From positions 1 to 61,892 of IMG/VR virus record IMGVR_UViG_3300036945_000312: a stretch of 61,892 bases of DNA; one strand, written 5' to 3'. Under the pieces are notes generated by a model. It did no database searches and had not been told where the DNA came from. It saw only the letters and a list, made by a program, of their open reading frames with translations. The position numbers and the translations under genes were made by a program. This DNA is from a virus. Shown here piece by piece: positions 24,645 through 32,899 of this stretch; the first letter of the stretch is position 1, and the number at the start of each line of letters is the position of its first letter.

Positions 24645-27143
24645 TTAGTATCTCCTAAGTTTCTGTGCCGCTTGTTGTGCGGCTAGCTGCTGCTTGAGTT
24701 GGTTCGCCTGCACTGCTGCAGCCATCTTCTGCTGCTGGACCTGCTGTGCGTGTGTAAGCTGTTGCTGGTGGGCTTGCTGGCCCTGCTGAAGCTCCTGCAT
24801 GTGCCGCTGCTGTGCCAAGGCCGGGTCTTCGCCGCGCTTGCTAGCCATCTCCTGCGTCTTAAGCTGCAACTCGGCCTGCTTGATCTGCAGGTCCCCCTGA
24901 ATCTTCTGGCCCTTAAGCTCAACCTCTTTGCCTTTAAGCTGCAACTCGGCTTGCTGAAGCTGCATCATCGGGTCTTGCGCCATCTGCTGATTCTGGGCTT
25001 GCTGGGCTTGGGACATATTCAACTGCAGCAACTGCGTAGCGGCTTGCGCGGTCAGGCGGGCTAGCTGAACTTCTACGTCCTCAGGCAAGTCCGAGTCTGG
25101 TGCAGGCATCAGGACGCCCATCTGCTCCTCGATCTTGCGGCGATACGCAAAGGCCAAATGCTCAGAAATATGCGCCATCGTCGCAGCCATCATCTGCTGC
25201 GCCATCGGATTCTGACCCATTGTCTGCCCGATCATCGGGTCTTTCATAAACGTTGTGTGTACAGCGATGTGAGCATCGTGATCTTGGTAAATAAACGCCT
25301 TAACGGGTTTGCCATTAAGGAACGCCATGTTCTCGCTAATCGGATCGCGGGGCTTCAGGTCATCGTCAATCGGAACCAATTTCTCTGCGTTCTTGATACC
25401 CAACACCTCAAGCATCTGGCGGTGCAACTGGGGCAAGTCGTAAATCTGCGGGGCTCCCTGCGCCAACTGGATTGCAGCTTGGTACTGCATGATCCGCTGG
25501 GCCATTGTGGTGCTGTTGGGATCGCTGACCGGGATAACCTCCACCAGTGAGTAGTCGCTGCGCTTGGCCTTACGGTCGCCTTTAGCGGGGTCATACTCGT
25601 AGTCGTCCGGAGCGTTGTCTCCAATGATCGCAGCTAGAAGCTTGAACTCCTGCTTCATGGACGCATGGACCCGGGCCTGCACAGCACTCATGGTCTTCAG
25701 CGTACGCTCCAGCAACGCCAGCGTAGTGCCCACAGGCGCATTACCCGACATGTCGGCAATCTTCATGTCACTGATAGCCCCCAGTCGGCGGGCCTCATCG
25801 GTAATCTGGTTCAGCAGCGCCAACAGCGTTTGGCTAGGCTCCTTGTACGGCAGGGGCATGATGTTGTCCCGGACTGTCCCGGAAGCGACATCTACGTCCC
25901 GGAACTCGCCCGGAGCGATGGGAGTGTCATCTCCCTTGATACGCAAGCCACGCGCCTTCAAGCCACCCGGCAGATTAGCTAGTGAGCCCGCATCAATCAA
26001 CTGACGAATCAGCGAGGTACCCGCCCGGGCGTAGCCGCCAATCAGGTTAATCAATCCAAAGCCATAGGCACCGAAGCCGGGGATATACGTGTACTGTACG
26101 AAGTGTTGCCGCTTCTGCTTGGTTACGTCATCCTCTTCCCAGTTCCTGCGGATAGCCAGCACGTTGCTAGTGCCGCGCTCAATAGTGACCACATACGGCA
26201 GGGCAATCCCATCGTCATCCTCGTACCCGGGCATATCCCAGTCAACGTGAATTTCCAGCAACTGAAACCGGTCATCGTCAGTGACGCTGTAGCCCTGCTC
26301 TTCAGCCTTTTTCTTCTCAACGTCCGTAGTGATGTGAACCGGATCGCCAAGGTCCACCTCACGATAAAACCCAGCTACCTGCAGCTTGCGAACCTCGTTC
26401 TCCGTCTTACGCATGACATGGGTAACCCGCTCTGCAGTCTGCGAACTAGACGCGCCATACGGGATGATGACATCTTCAGCAGGGACAAACAGCGACACTT
26501 GCCTACGCATCGACGGGTCGTAATACACCTTCTTGAACGCAGAACCGGACAATCCAAGGTTAAACAACATGCGCTCATGCTCTGGCCGATACTCAGGCAT
26601 CTTCTCCAGAATCTGATAATTCATGTCCTCCTGCACTCGCGCAGCGGCCTCTTCGGTATCTTTCGTAGCCGCCCCCACGATGGAAGTCCGCACTGGACCC
26701 GCAGCAGGGAACGTCTCTGTCGCCATCTCGGCCTGAAACCGAATCGCAGCTTCAGTCAGCACTGTGGAATATACGCCACAAGCCCCACTCCAAGGCTCTG
26801 TACGTTCGTCGTACTTCATGCCCAAGACCTCAAGGCCCTTCACATACGCATCAACCCAGTCCTTGCGGGAGTTAATGTCGGCATCCACCAAGGCTAGCAG
26901 GTCACCCGCAAGCTCAGTCAACTCGCCCTCATCCATGAATTCTGCAAGGTTGTCGCCAAAATCCTCACCTTGAGTGGGCTCAGGAATCAGCGTAATTTCC
27001 ACGCTACCATCGGCCAGCGTGACCCGATCCGGGTTTTCAATCTCGATCTCCAGATCAGGCTCTGTATTCGCAACAACATCCGTAATAGAGTCGAGCCCCA
27101 GCGGTGCAGGGTTCAGGGAAGAGAACATGTTTGAGGTAGCCAT
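24645..27143 (-). CDS. Portal protein, P22-type (832 aa)
   Basis: The core signatures are GACGVYSTVLTEAAIRFQAE, FNLGLSGSAFKKVYYDPSMR and VPAEDVIIPYGASS, as in large portal proteins of podoviruses of the P22 type. It forms the dodecameric ring for DNA entry and exit. The last about 140 residues are Gln- and Ala-rich helices, a likely long coiled-coil barrel like that of P22. Placement after the terminase is standard. The acidic first 100 residues are rich in DNE. Confidence 0.92.
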   Translation of the reverse strand: MATSNMFSSLNPAPLGLDSITDVVANTEPDLEIEIENPDRVTLADGSVEITLIPEPTQGEDFGDNLAEFMDEGELTELAGDLLALVDADINSRKDWVDAYVKGLEVLGMKYDERTEPWSGACGVYSTVLTEAAIRFQAEMATETFPAAGPVRTSIVGAATKDTEEAAARVQEDMNYQILEKMPEYRPEHERMLFNLGLSGSAFKKVYYDPSMRRQVSLFVPAEDVIIPYGASSSQTAERVTHVMRKTENEVRKLQVAGFYREVDLGDPVHITTDVEKKKAEEQGYSVTDDDRFQLLEIHVDWDMPGYEDDDGIALPYVVTIERGTSNVLAIRRNWEEDDVTKQKRQHFVQYTYIPGFGAYGFGLINLIGGYARAGTSLIRQLIDAGSLANLPGGLKARGLRIKGDDTPIAPGEFRDVDVASGTVRDNIMPLPYKEPSQTLLALLNQITDEARRLGAISDMKIADMSGNAPVGTTLALLERTLKTMSAVQARVHASMKQEFKLLAAIIGDNAPDDYEYDPAKGDRKAKRSDYSLVEVIPVSDPNSTTMAQRIMQYQAAIQLAQGAPQIYDLPQLHRQMLEVLGIKNAEKLVPIDDDLKPRDPISENMAFLNGKPVKAFIYQDHDAHIAVHTTFMKDPMIGQTMGQNPMAQQMMAATMAHISEHLAFAYRRKIEEQMGVLMPAPDSDLPEDVEVQLARLTAQAATQLLQLNMSQAQQAQNQQMAQDPMMQLQQAELQLKGKEVELKGQKIQGDLQIKQAELQLKTQEMASKRGEDPALAQQRHMQELQQGQQAHQQQLTHAQQVQQQKMAAAVQANQLKQQLAAQQAAQKLRRY

Positions 27144-27151
27144 AGGTATCC

Positions 27152-28714
27152 TTAGTAGTAAGCAGCTTTACGTGCCGCTTGGTAGTCCGCATTATCCCCG
27201 TGGTCAGAGGCTAACCGCAAGAGGCCCCCCTTCCGGATACGAATAAGTGCCAGTGTGCAGGTATCTACTTGGTCGTCATGCTCCCCGCTAGGGAATGCCA
27301 GCAGTTCTTCAACCACGCTAGTAGCCCATGCAGTCTCCGGGAACCACACTTGGCCGCTCAGGAACATATCACTAACCGAATTCAGCCGTGCAATCTTGTC
27401 TTGGCCCTTACCGGGGCTGTAATCCTGCACAAACAGCCCTGACCGGCGCATTTCATCAATCAGCGGTTGTCCGCTGGCCTTAGCCTCGACAATTATGCTA
27501 TCGGGCTCCCAATCTTTGGCCTGTTGCAGTGCCATTTGCTTCAATTCGGGAAATTCCCACTTGCCCCGCACACAATTCAGCAGAATAGCGTTGTCAATCT
27601 CTTCCTCGTTCTTCCAAACGCCCCATGTTTGGCACACAGAGTAGTCCGAACGGGTTTTCGTGGTCAGTGCAGTGTCAAAAGCCTGCACAATGTAGTCAAC
27701 AGCAGGAGGTTTCTCCTTGGGCCACCACTTAATATGGTCCCGTTTGACAATCGCAGCCTCTTGCGCCGTGGGATTTTGCTGATATTGAGCGTTCCACTGC
27801 CATGCAGGCATAGACGCCTTGGTCCGCAGGAGGGATTCCAAGCTCCACTGCTCCGGCCACAGAGACTTCTGGATGGTAGCGGGCGCATCCGGGTCAAAAT
27901 TAGCGTTTGCAGTGTCCGCCAGCGGGTTAGCTAGCTCCAAAATGGCCGGAAACTCGAACATATCGTACTGATCGCCATCTTCATTCAGCGTACTGTCCTT
28001 CAGCAAGCGTCCAATCAGATCGCGCTGGTGCCAGCGAGTGTGGAGAATGCAAATCTTGCCCCCGGGCATCAGTCGAGTCCGCAGGCCCGCACGGAACCAC
28101 TCGTAGATACCATCGAGGGAGGTCGTGTTTCCACTCTTAATATCCTGTTCGGAGATCGGATCGTCCACCACAACCAAGTTGGCCCCCCGGCCAGCCAACG
28201 CACCTCCAACACCTGTGGCGTAGACCTCCCCGCCTTTGGTCGTGTTCCACTTGCCCGCAGCCTTGGCATCAGCAGCGATAGCTACGCCCGGAAATATCCG
28301 TTTGTAGTCGGGAGTTTGCATAAGGTTACGCACCTTACGCGCCATGTCCACAGCCAAGTCAACCGTATGGGAGGCCACAATCATCTTGTGGTCGGGGTGT
28401 TTACCCAAGTACCACGCAGGGTAGTAGATGGATATCATCTGGCTTTTACCAAACCGGGGGGCCATTGACACGGCAATCCGATCCTTCTCGCCCGCCTCTA
28501 CCTGCGTCAGGAGCGCCCCTAGCCTCTTCAGGTGGGTTCCAAACTTGTAGGCGGGGTCCACAGCCGCAATAAACGCAAGGAAGTCCCCTTGCGCCAGCAT
28601 CGTACGCTTACGCTCTTCCAACTCATCCAGCAACGCTAGGGTGTTTGCCATGTCCAAGTGCGACATGTTCGGGATATTAGCCAGCAGCCGCTGGACATCA
28701 GTGAGGTCCGTCAT
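27152..28714 (-). CDS. Terminase large subunit (520 aa)
   Basis: The ATPase has MAPRFGKS at residues 84-91 (P-loop) and LVVVDDP at 180-186 (Walker B). HTRWHQRDLIGRLLKD is coupling motif-like. The C-terminal RNase H-like nuclease begins about residue 345 with VQAFDTALTTKTRSDYSV and continues to HDDQVDTCTLAL with its acidic residues. It packages DNA into the prohead with the small subunit and portal. The ATG follows the small-subunit stop by ATGA overlap. Confidence 0.95.
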   Translation of the reverse strand: MTDLTDVQRLLANIPNMSHLDMANTLALLDELEERKRTMLAQGDFLAFIAAVDPAYKFGTHLKRLGALLTQVEAGEKDRIAVSMAPRFGKSQMISIYYPAWYLGKHPDHKMIVASHTVDLAVDMARKVRNLMQTPDYKRIFPGVAIAADAKAAGKWNTTKGGEVYATGVGGALAGRGANLVVVDDPISEQDIKSGNTTSLDGIYEWFRAGLRTRLMPGGKICILHTRWHQRDLIGRLLKDSTLNEDGDQYDMFEFPAILELANPLADTANANFDPDAPATIQKSLWPEQWSLESLLRTKASMPAWQWNAQYQQNPTAQEAAIVKRDHIKWWPKEKPPAVDYIVQAFDTALTTKTRSDYSVCQTWGVWKNEEEIDNAILLNCVRGKWEFPELKQMALQQAKDWEPDSIIVEAKASGQPLIDEMRRSGLFVQDYSPGKGQDKIARLNSVSDMFLSGQVWFPETAWATSVVEELLAFPSGEHDDQVDTCTLALIRIRKGGLLRLASDHGDNADYQAARKAAYY

Positions 28715-29226
28715 TCGGCGGGAAGCTCAGGCGGGGTAATAGCAAACATATCAGAGTCGATAGTCTTCATCAAACGCTCCCGCAGTAGCTGTTCCAACTC
28801 TTCCGTTGGCCTGTGCCGCATGGTAATTTCCGTCTTGTCCGTGAACAGTCCAACGTCTGATATCTTGCCTAGCAGTTCGTAGCACTTGAGCCGGATGCGG
28901 GGATCGGGGTTAGCCGAATCCACAATCAACTTGTTCGTTACGTAGGTCCGCAGTTGAGCAGCCGATTGAATGACTACCTTGTCGTACTCGTCCAGCAGGG
29001 CCTTGATATGAATGATGGTGCCCGGGGAGGACAGCATAGTCTCCGTAGCCGCCTTGGTGCCCGTGAACACGGCGTGAGCCGCAGAGATATCGGCATCTGA
29101 TACTTCCACCCCATCGGCGATTTCCGCGAGGCTGTTGAACGCAGCAGCTATTCGAGCTTGCAGGTCCTCAAACGTAGGCGGGTATTCCGCATAGGGGATG
29201 TCAGTGTCGATAACTGGAAATTGCAT
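28711..29226 (-). CDS. Small terminase subunit (171 aa)
   Basis: The start is uncertain. ATG 29226 gives the usual MQFPVIDTDIPYAEYPPTF, while a TTG at 29268 would add 14 residues with a poor ribosome site. The core LRTYVTNKLIVDSANPDPRI then RLKCYELLGKISDVGLFTDKT is typical of unnamed terminase small subunits in this phage group. Position directly before the large subunit supports it. DNA-recognition (pac or cos) residues cannot be assigned. Confidence 0.8.
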   Translation of the reverse strand: MQFPVIDTDIPYAEYPPTFEDLQARIAAAFNSLAEIADGVEVSDADISAAHAVFTGTKAATETMLSSPGTIIHIKALLDEYDKVVIQSAAQLRTYVTNKLIVDSANPDPRIRLKCYELLGKISDVGLFTDKTEITMRHRPTEELEQLLRERLMKTIDSDMFAITPPELPAE

Positions 29227-29465
29227 AAGTTGTCCGCAGCCGTGAGGCGATATGAAATTATTACACAAAAATTTGGCAGGGGCATTTTATTTAGCTAGGG
29301 GGGTCTTTCCGTGGGGCCGATACCGGAATTCCGATAACGGAAAAATATTTACCTATGTCTAGTTAAGAGGTGGTGAAGTAGCCGTGGGAGTTGCGCTCAG
29401 TGTAATTGCAGGCGGGACTCCAAACGCCAGAAACGGGTCCGGGGTACCGGTGGGGTCAGGCTTCC

Positions 29466-29479
29466 AACTAATATTAGTT
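29466..29479. promoter_or_regulatory. Operator-like palindrome copy 1
   Basis: Perfect AACTAATATTAGTT, 21 bases upstream of the TTGACA hexamer of the early promoter, so a bound protein could control early transcription at the fork between both blocks. Confidence 0.8.
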
Positions 29480-29500
29480 TCAGTTCGTCGCCTAGGGTAC

Positions 29501-29529
29501 TTGACAATGTATAAGAACTGGGTTACATT
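29501..29529 (+). promoter_or_regulatory. Early rightward promoter, sigma70-type
   Basis: TTGACA at 29501-29506 is separated by 17 bases from TACATT at 29524-29529, an imperfect -10. It drives the first early gene at 29588. The 14-bp palindrome lies just upstream. Confidence 0.65.
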
Positions 29530-29587
29530 ATAGGTGTTGGTTGTTTAAGGGTTGTTTCATACCTACGACTGACTTGGAGTATTTCAC

Positions 29588-30175
29588 ATGGCTAAGTCTA
29601 CACAGATGGTTTCCTTCAATACCACTGCAACAGTGGTTATCAAGTCAATGAAGGCCCAAGAGGCCGCATCAATAAAAGGCGGCGAGGTCATCGAGGCGGC
29701 GTTCATCCAATACCTTGACGCTTGCACTATTGCAGGTATTCCCCGCGATCAAGAGGGCGTTGATGCTATCGGGAAAGAGATATTGGAATGTCAAGTGATG
29801 TTAGACGCTATTGCGATACTTGGGCCTGTGTTTAAGAATACGGTGTCGTCATATTCAGGGGGCGCAAAACGCGCTTATTTCTTGAATGTTCAATGGTACG
29901 CATCAGCGCATCTGCACCCCCTCAAAGGCGGCTTGGCTTTCCTGCCGTGGGGTAAGGGCGCGAAGGCCGAAGCGGCACGTTTGGCGGCACTGGCTGCAGG
30001 TGGCGAAGCCCCCGCGACAAAAGCTCGGACAGGCAATGTCACCACGACCGATAACAAAGCTTTGTTAGATACCCTTAGGAAAGCAATAGAACAAGCTATG
30101 ATTTTGAATCGCCTTGAAATGAAGGGTAGTCTAATTGACCTTGCTTGTGAGATTGACCCTGACTTCAAGGTGTAA
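29588..30175 (+). CDS. Early protein of unknown function (195 aa)
   Basis: The first gene of the plus-strand block begins MAKSTQMVSFNTTATVVIKS after GGAG at eight bases. Residues 30-110 are helical and acidic, then VQWYASAHLHPLKGGLAFLP forms a conserved-looking patch, and the C-terminus is charged and helical (LLDTLRKAIEQAMILNRLEM). I recognise no family. Position right after the early promoter suggests immediate-early expression and possibly a host takeover role. Confidence 0.7.
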   Translation: MAKSTQMVSFNTTATVVIKSMKAQEAASIKGGEVIEAAFIQYLDACTIAGIPRDQEGVDAIGKEILECQVMLDAIAILGPVFKNTVSSYSGGAKRAYFLNVQWYASAHLHPLKGGLAFLPWGKGAKAEAARLAALAAGGEAPATKARTGNVTTTDNKALLDTLRKAIEQAMILNRLEMKGSLIDLACEIDPDFKV

Positions 30176-30241
30176 GGGCATACCATGAACTCCTGAGGGC
30201 AGGGGTTTGTAGTGCGTCTTTGCACTTAACGGAGAAATAGT

Positions 30242-30496
30242 ATGACAAGTACCGCAGCATTTTTGGCCCAGCAGATCAATGCGAACGGTTTCGTTCGCGG
30301 CTGGAATCAGTCGCACCGCTTCGGCGTGCGCGTACAGGACGGCGAAGTGACTTCGCTATTCCCAGTCAATGCGGACTGGGATGGCTACAGATTCCATGGA
30401 TATGACCGGGCAACTCGTGCCGAGGTGCTGGAATACTACGGCAGCAAAGGTGCCGCGATGGCTGCATGGACCAAACGGTTTGGAGGTGCAGAATGA
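30242..30496 (+). CDS. Small early protein (84 aa)
   Basis: MTSTAAFLAQQINANGFVRG is followed by WNQSHRFGVRVQDGEVTSLF and a YRFHGYDRATRAEVLEYYG segment. GGAG lies eight bases before the start. It is mixed alpha/beta with many aromatics and overlaps the next gene by four bases (ATGA). No known family is recognised. Confidence 0.65.
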   Translation: MTSTAAFLAQQINANGFVRGWNQSHRFGVRVQDGEVTSLFPVNADWDGYRFHGYDRATRAEVLEYYGSKGAAMAAWTKRFGGAE

Positions 30497-30672
30497 ATGC
30501 CGTGATTCAAGCCCTTGATGGGCAATGTAAGCCCATCGGAGAGCCAAAGGACTTGACTACTGTGGCTGGGATGGCTTGGGGTGTTCGGGAAGATATCCAA
30601 AATGGAAAACGGGGAATGATCCCCAACTGGTGTTCTAGTCCTGCAGTGTGGTGGCTAGTGACGGAAGCCTGA
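30493..30672 (+). CDS. Small early protein (59 aa)
   Basis: The ATG at 30493 is coupled to the upstream stop (ATGA) and has GGAGGT six bases upstream. The longer frame that starts at 30466 is not chosen. The product begins MNAVIQALDGQCKPIGEPKD and contains GMAWGVREDIQNGKRGMIPN. It is small and mixed, and precedes the first early terminator. Function unknown. Confidence 0.65.
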   Translation: MNAVIQALDGQCKPIGEPKDLTTVAGMAWGVREDIQNGKRGMIPNWCSSPAVWWLVTEA

Positions 30673-30689
30673 CCAGCGCCTACCCAACG

Positions 30690-30712
30690 AACCGCCGAAA
30701 GGCGGTTTTTTT
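30690..30712 (+). terminator. Rho-independent terminator closing the first early operon
   Basis: AACCGCC pairs with GGCGGTT around GAAA and is followed by a run of T. A second seven-pair hairpin without a T run follows at 30714-30733. Together they end the 29588-30672 transcript. Confidence 0.9.
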
Positions 30713-30748
30713 ACGCCCGGATTTTCCCGGGCGTTGCATGATAGTAAG

Positions 30749-30786
30749 GCAAGTGAGCAAGTGAGCAGGCGAGCAGGCGAGCGGGA
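30749..30786 (+). repeat. Tandem octamer direct repeats (iteron-like)
   Basis: GCAAGTGA occurs twice, then GCAGGCGA twice, then GCGGGA. The 8-base phasing is exact for four units. They precede the AT-rich stretch, an arrangement seen at iteron-type origins, but the short array is not proof. Confidence 0.6.
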
Positions 30787-30814
30787 GCGCCATACAAGAA
30801 TACACCTTACTCTT

Positions 30815-30828
30815 AACTAATATTAGTT
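30815..30828. promoter_or_regulatory. Operator-like palindrome copy 2
   Basis: Perfect AACTAATATTAGTT, about 29 bases after the octamer repeats and before the AT-rich zone. Confidence 0.75.
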
Positions 30829-31490
30829 GGGCTCTTACACTGAGTAAGTGTAGGCTCGTATTGTAAGAGGTTCAATGCGTCAGCCTTTTGGGCCCTAAAG
30901 TATGGTGTATATAGAAGAAGTAACGGTAACAAGTGGTATTCGGGTTTCTACATTACGTTTGAATAGTATTCTGGCATACAGGCACTACGAAGGGGCCAAA
31001 ACGGCAGTGGCGGACGTAACGAAAAGCAAGAAAACCTCTAATAATAATACTTTATAAGATTGTATTGTTACCTTGTACTGCCCGTAACGCGCTAAAAAAA
31101 CCGTAGGATTTGCACGGAATCCGAATTTGTGAGTTCTCAAAGAACAAGTTATTTGTATCTTTTTAAAAAAGTCCGGGGGCGCTCTCAGGAGCTCTCTCCG
31201 GCCAAAAACATCGCATCATCGCCTTCTCTTGATACCCTACACTACTTCCCGCCCCGTTCCGCCCAACCTGTTGATTTCAGAGGGTTTTCCCCTGTAAGAC
31301 TGCTGTGGTACGCGGCTACGCCCTTACATAAAGATTCCCGTAACCTATACAGACAAGAGGGTACAAGCCTACACTATAACGTTCAAAAAACTATACAGAC
31401 TCAACTCAAAATAAATCGTACCAAACACTTTTCCCGCCCCCTTTTTCCGTGGTACACTCTGCTCCTCTTCAACTTAATAGACTCTTAAAT

Positions 31491-32294
31491 ATGCTTTACT
31501 CTTACAACGATCTTGCCCTGCAGCCCCAAACGCAGGCTGTTCAGTTCTCTCCTTCTGCAGATATGCCATTTACTAGCCTGCGGGTCTGCCATGACAAGGC
31601 GGTAAAACTGTTCGTGATCGGCACCCCAGAGGCCCCAGTGTTCTACGGGGCGGAAGCTATCCTGAACGGGCTCCTGCATGGTGCGGCTGATATGGAGTTG
31701 CCTTTGCCTGACCCCTTGCCAGTGCCAGAGGCGTTCGCGGTGCTGGATGCACAGGAGCAACTAATATTAGTTACGGCTGCTCTGGGGGCGCACATGGACA
31801 GCCTCACGCTGCTGGCAGGGTCAAAGGCGGCACTATCGCTGCTCATGGGCAAGGCTACTGCTCTGGGGTTTGTGGTGGCTAGGTCTAGCGATGCTCTGGG
31901 CTTGGGCGACAAGGTACGGGCCGACACTACTGCGGCTATACGGAGCCGACTGCTGAATGAGCAGGTATCTAACGATATAGAAGACGCCACGACTAAGATA
32001 CCGAATGCGGTGATGGACGCGCCCCTGATGCAGATCGTACCGGGTGGGGCTGCGATGCTGGAGCGGCTGGAGCGTATGCGTCCGGACACTAAGAGCCTTG
32101 CTACGCGCATGAAGTGGCCCTTCAGGGAGATGGAGGTGGGCGATGTGGTGCGTATCCCTGCGGTGCTAGCCAAACGGGCGCAAACGGCAGTCCACGTATA
32201 TGGTGCGCGGATGGGTAAGCGGTTTGCTAGCACCGGGGAGCGGGGCACGGGGATTCTCACGGTAACCCGCCTGCGGGACAAAGCCCCCACCTGA
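31491..32294 (+). CDS. Early protein of unknown function (267 aa)
   Basis: The ATG at 31491 gives MLYSYNDLALQPQTQAVQFS. A GTG at 31449 would extend it but with a poor leader. The N-terminal half is acidic and helical, the middle contains a long helical segment, and the end (residues about 215-260, MKWPFREMEVGDVVRIPAVL then GARMGKRFASTGERG) resembles small phage domains with the WPFxxMxVGD motif found alone or as C-terminal modules. The palindrome at 31759 lies inside its frame. It is followed by a strong terminator. Confidence 0.65.
   Translation: MLYSYNDLALQPQTQAVQFSPSADMPFTSLRVCHDKAVKLFVIGTPEAPVFYGAEAILNGLLHGAADMELPLPDPLPVPEAFAVLDAQEQLILVTAALGAHMDSLTLLAGSKAALSLLMGKATALGFVVARSSDALGLGDKVRADTTAAIRSRLLNEQVSNDIEDATTKIPNAVMDAPLMQIVPGGAAMLERLERMRPDTKSLATRMKWPFREMEVGDVVRIPAVLAKRAQTAVHVYGARMGKRFASTGERGTGILTVTRLRDKAPT
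31759..31772. promoter_or_regulatory. Operator-like palindrome copy 3, inside coding sequence
   Basis: Perfect AACTAATATTAGTT in the frame of the 31491 gene (coding Gln-Leu-Ile-Leu-Val). The codons CTA, ATA and TTA are unusual next to the CTG-rich surrounding sequence, which suggests selection at the DNA level. Confidence 0.75.
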
Positions 32295-32317
32295 ACTGCA
32301 ACTACTGTCATCGCAGG

Positions 32318-32339
32318 GCCCCAGAAGTGGGGCTTTTTT
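32318..32339 (+). terminator. Rho-independent terminator
   Basis: GCCCCA pairs with TGGGGC around GAAG, followed by six T. It closes the 31491 transcript and separates it from the promoter at 32375. Confidence 0.92.
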
Positions 32340-32374
32340 ACGCCTAAATACGGCCCCAACTACCCGCCAAACAC

Positions 32375-32403
32375 TTGACATACTAGACAATGTATGGTAC
32401 AAT
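32375..32403 (+). promoter_or_regulatory. Strong sigma70-type promoter
   Basis: TTGACA (32375-32380), a 17-base spacer and TACAAT (32398-32403) make a near-consensus promoter, directly after the terminator. It starts transcription of the hairpin-rich segment and the 32900 gene set. Confidence 0.88.
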
Positions 32404-32860
32404 AGACCCATCGACTTGAGGATCGCTTCAAGTTAGCAGGCACCATACACATCACGGGCCACATCATTAACAATCTGACGTAAGTCTAACCAACTAATAT
32501 TAGTTGGGAGGGCAAGCAAGCCGCTGCTGGTATACCCAGAAGCCTAAAGGTTCGCCTAGTGCGAATCTCCCTTGGCGAGTAAGCGTAGGGTACAGCCCCT
32601 GCATATGTGTGGTAACAGCACTGTGCAATGCAAACCGATACTACTTAAATGAGTGCTGCTCCTCTCGGGGAAACCCTGCATGAGCCCTTGGGACGTGGAA
32701 CCAGCATAGCTGGGATAAGCCACGCCGACAAACTCTATCGTAGTTACAAGCCAATACAAAGCATACAAAGCCAATGAATTCTGACGGGCATAACTGCCCG
32801 TGCTAGAGCGCCTAGCATATAGGGCACATCACTGTGCCTTATGTAGTGGATGCTCCCACT
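32404..32860 (+). ncRNA. Candidate structured non-coding RNA or long leader
   Basis: About 460 bases without a convincing gene follow the promoter. Helices seen by eye: 414-419/428-433; 18-base palindrome 490-507; 542-549/571-576 enclosing 551-555/561-565; 658-661/682-685 enclosing a GGG-GAAA-CCC hairpin; 694-698/720-724 enclosing 701-705/709-713; 784-790/795-801; 801-806/812-817; 821-827/834-840 (add 32000). The density and the nested, stacked shape are more than expected from a plain spacer. The limits are set by the promoter and the next palindrome. A coding explanation is poor in all frames. Confidence 0.5.
32492..32505. promoter_or_regulatory. Operator-like palindrome copy 4
   Basis: AACTAATATTAGTT, extended to an 18-bp palindrome (32490-32507). 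It lies about 90 bases downstream of the promoter, where a bound protein would act as a roadblock. Confidence 0.8.
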
Positions 32861-32864
32861 GCGT

Positions 32865-32878
32865 AACTAATATTAGTT
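32865..32878. promoter_or_regulatory. Operator-like palindrome copy 5
   Basis: AACTAATATTAGTT, extended to a perfect 22-bp palindrome at 32861-32882, the longest copy. It lies 17 bases before the start codon region of the 32900 gene, ahead of AAGGAAA. Confidence 0.85.
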
Positions 32879-32899
32879 ACGCTAACTTAAGGAAACGAT

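Larger units (their letters stand above)
29227..29587. other. Divergent control region between virion and early blocks
   Basis: There is no gene here. The stretch holds an imperfect EcoRI-centred palindrome (TACCGGAATTCCGATA at 29321-29336), the first copy of the 14-bp palindrome at 29466-29479, and a plus-strand promoter at 29501-29529. A leftward promoter for the terminase operon must lie here, but I could not place one with confidence. A cos or pac site is possible but not visible. Confidence 0.6.
30713..31490. other. Long non-coding segment with repeats and AT-rich zone
   Basis: The 778-base gap holds a hairpin (30714-30733), the octamer direct repeats (30749-30786), a palindrome copy (30815), and TACACT...AGTGTA (30836-30852). 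An AT-rich run (about 31020-31075) and a hairpin GTTCT...AGAAC near 31133 follow. A 51-residue frame at 30902-31057 has no ribosome site and I give it low weight. A plus frame from 31129 has an implausible composition. Origin or regulatory function is possible. Confidence 0.55.

Noticed and set aside
30749-30786. CRISPR-like array
   Set aside because: The repeats are 8 bases, contiguous and without spacers, so they are not a CRISPR.
30902-31057. Frame of 51 residues in the non-coding region
   Set aside because: The codons look plausible, but there is no Shine-Dalgarno and no family feature. Kept only as a note.
31129-31488. Plus-strand frame of 119 residues in the non-coding region
   Set aside because: It has no ribosome site, an irregular composition and no link to its neighbours. 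The region also holds repeats and hairpins.
32404-32860. tRNA genes in the hairpin-rich segment
   Set aside because: No cloverleaf with a TTCRA loop and acceptor stem could be fitted by eye.
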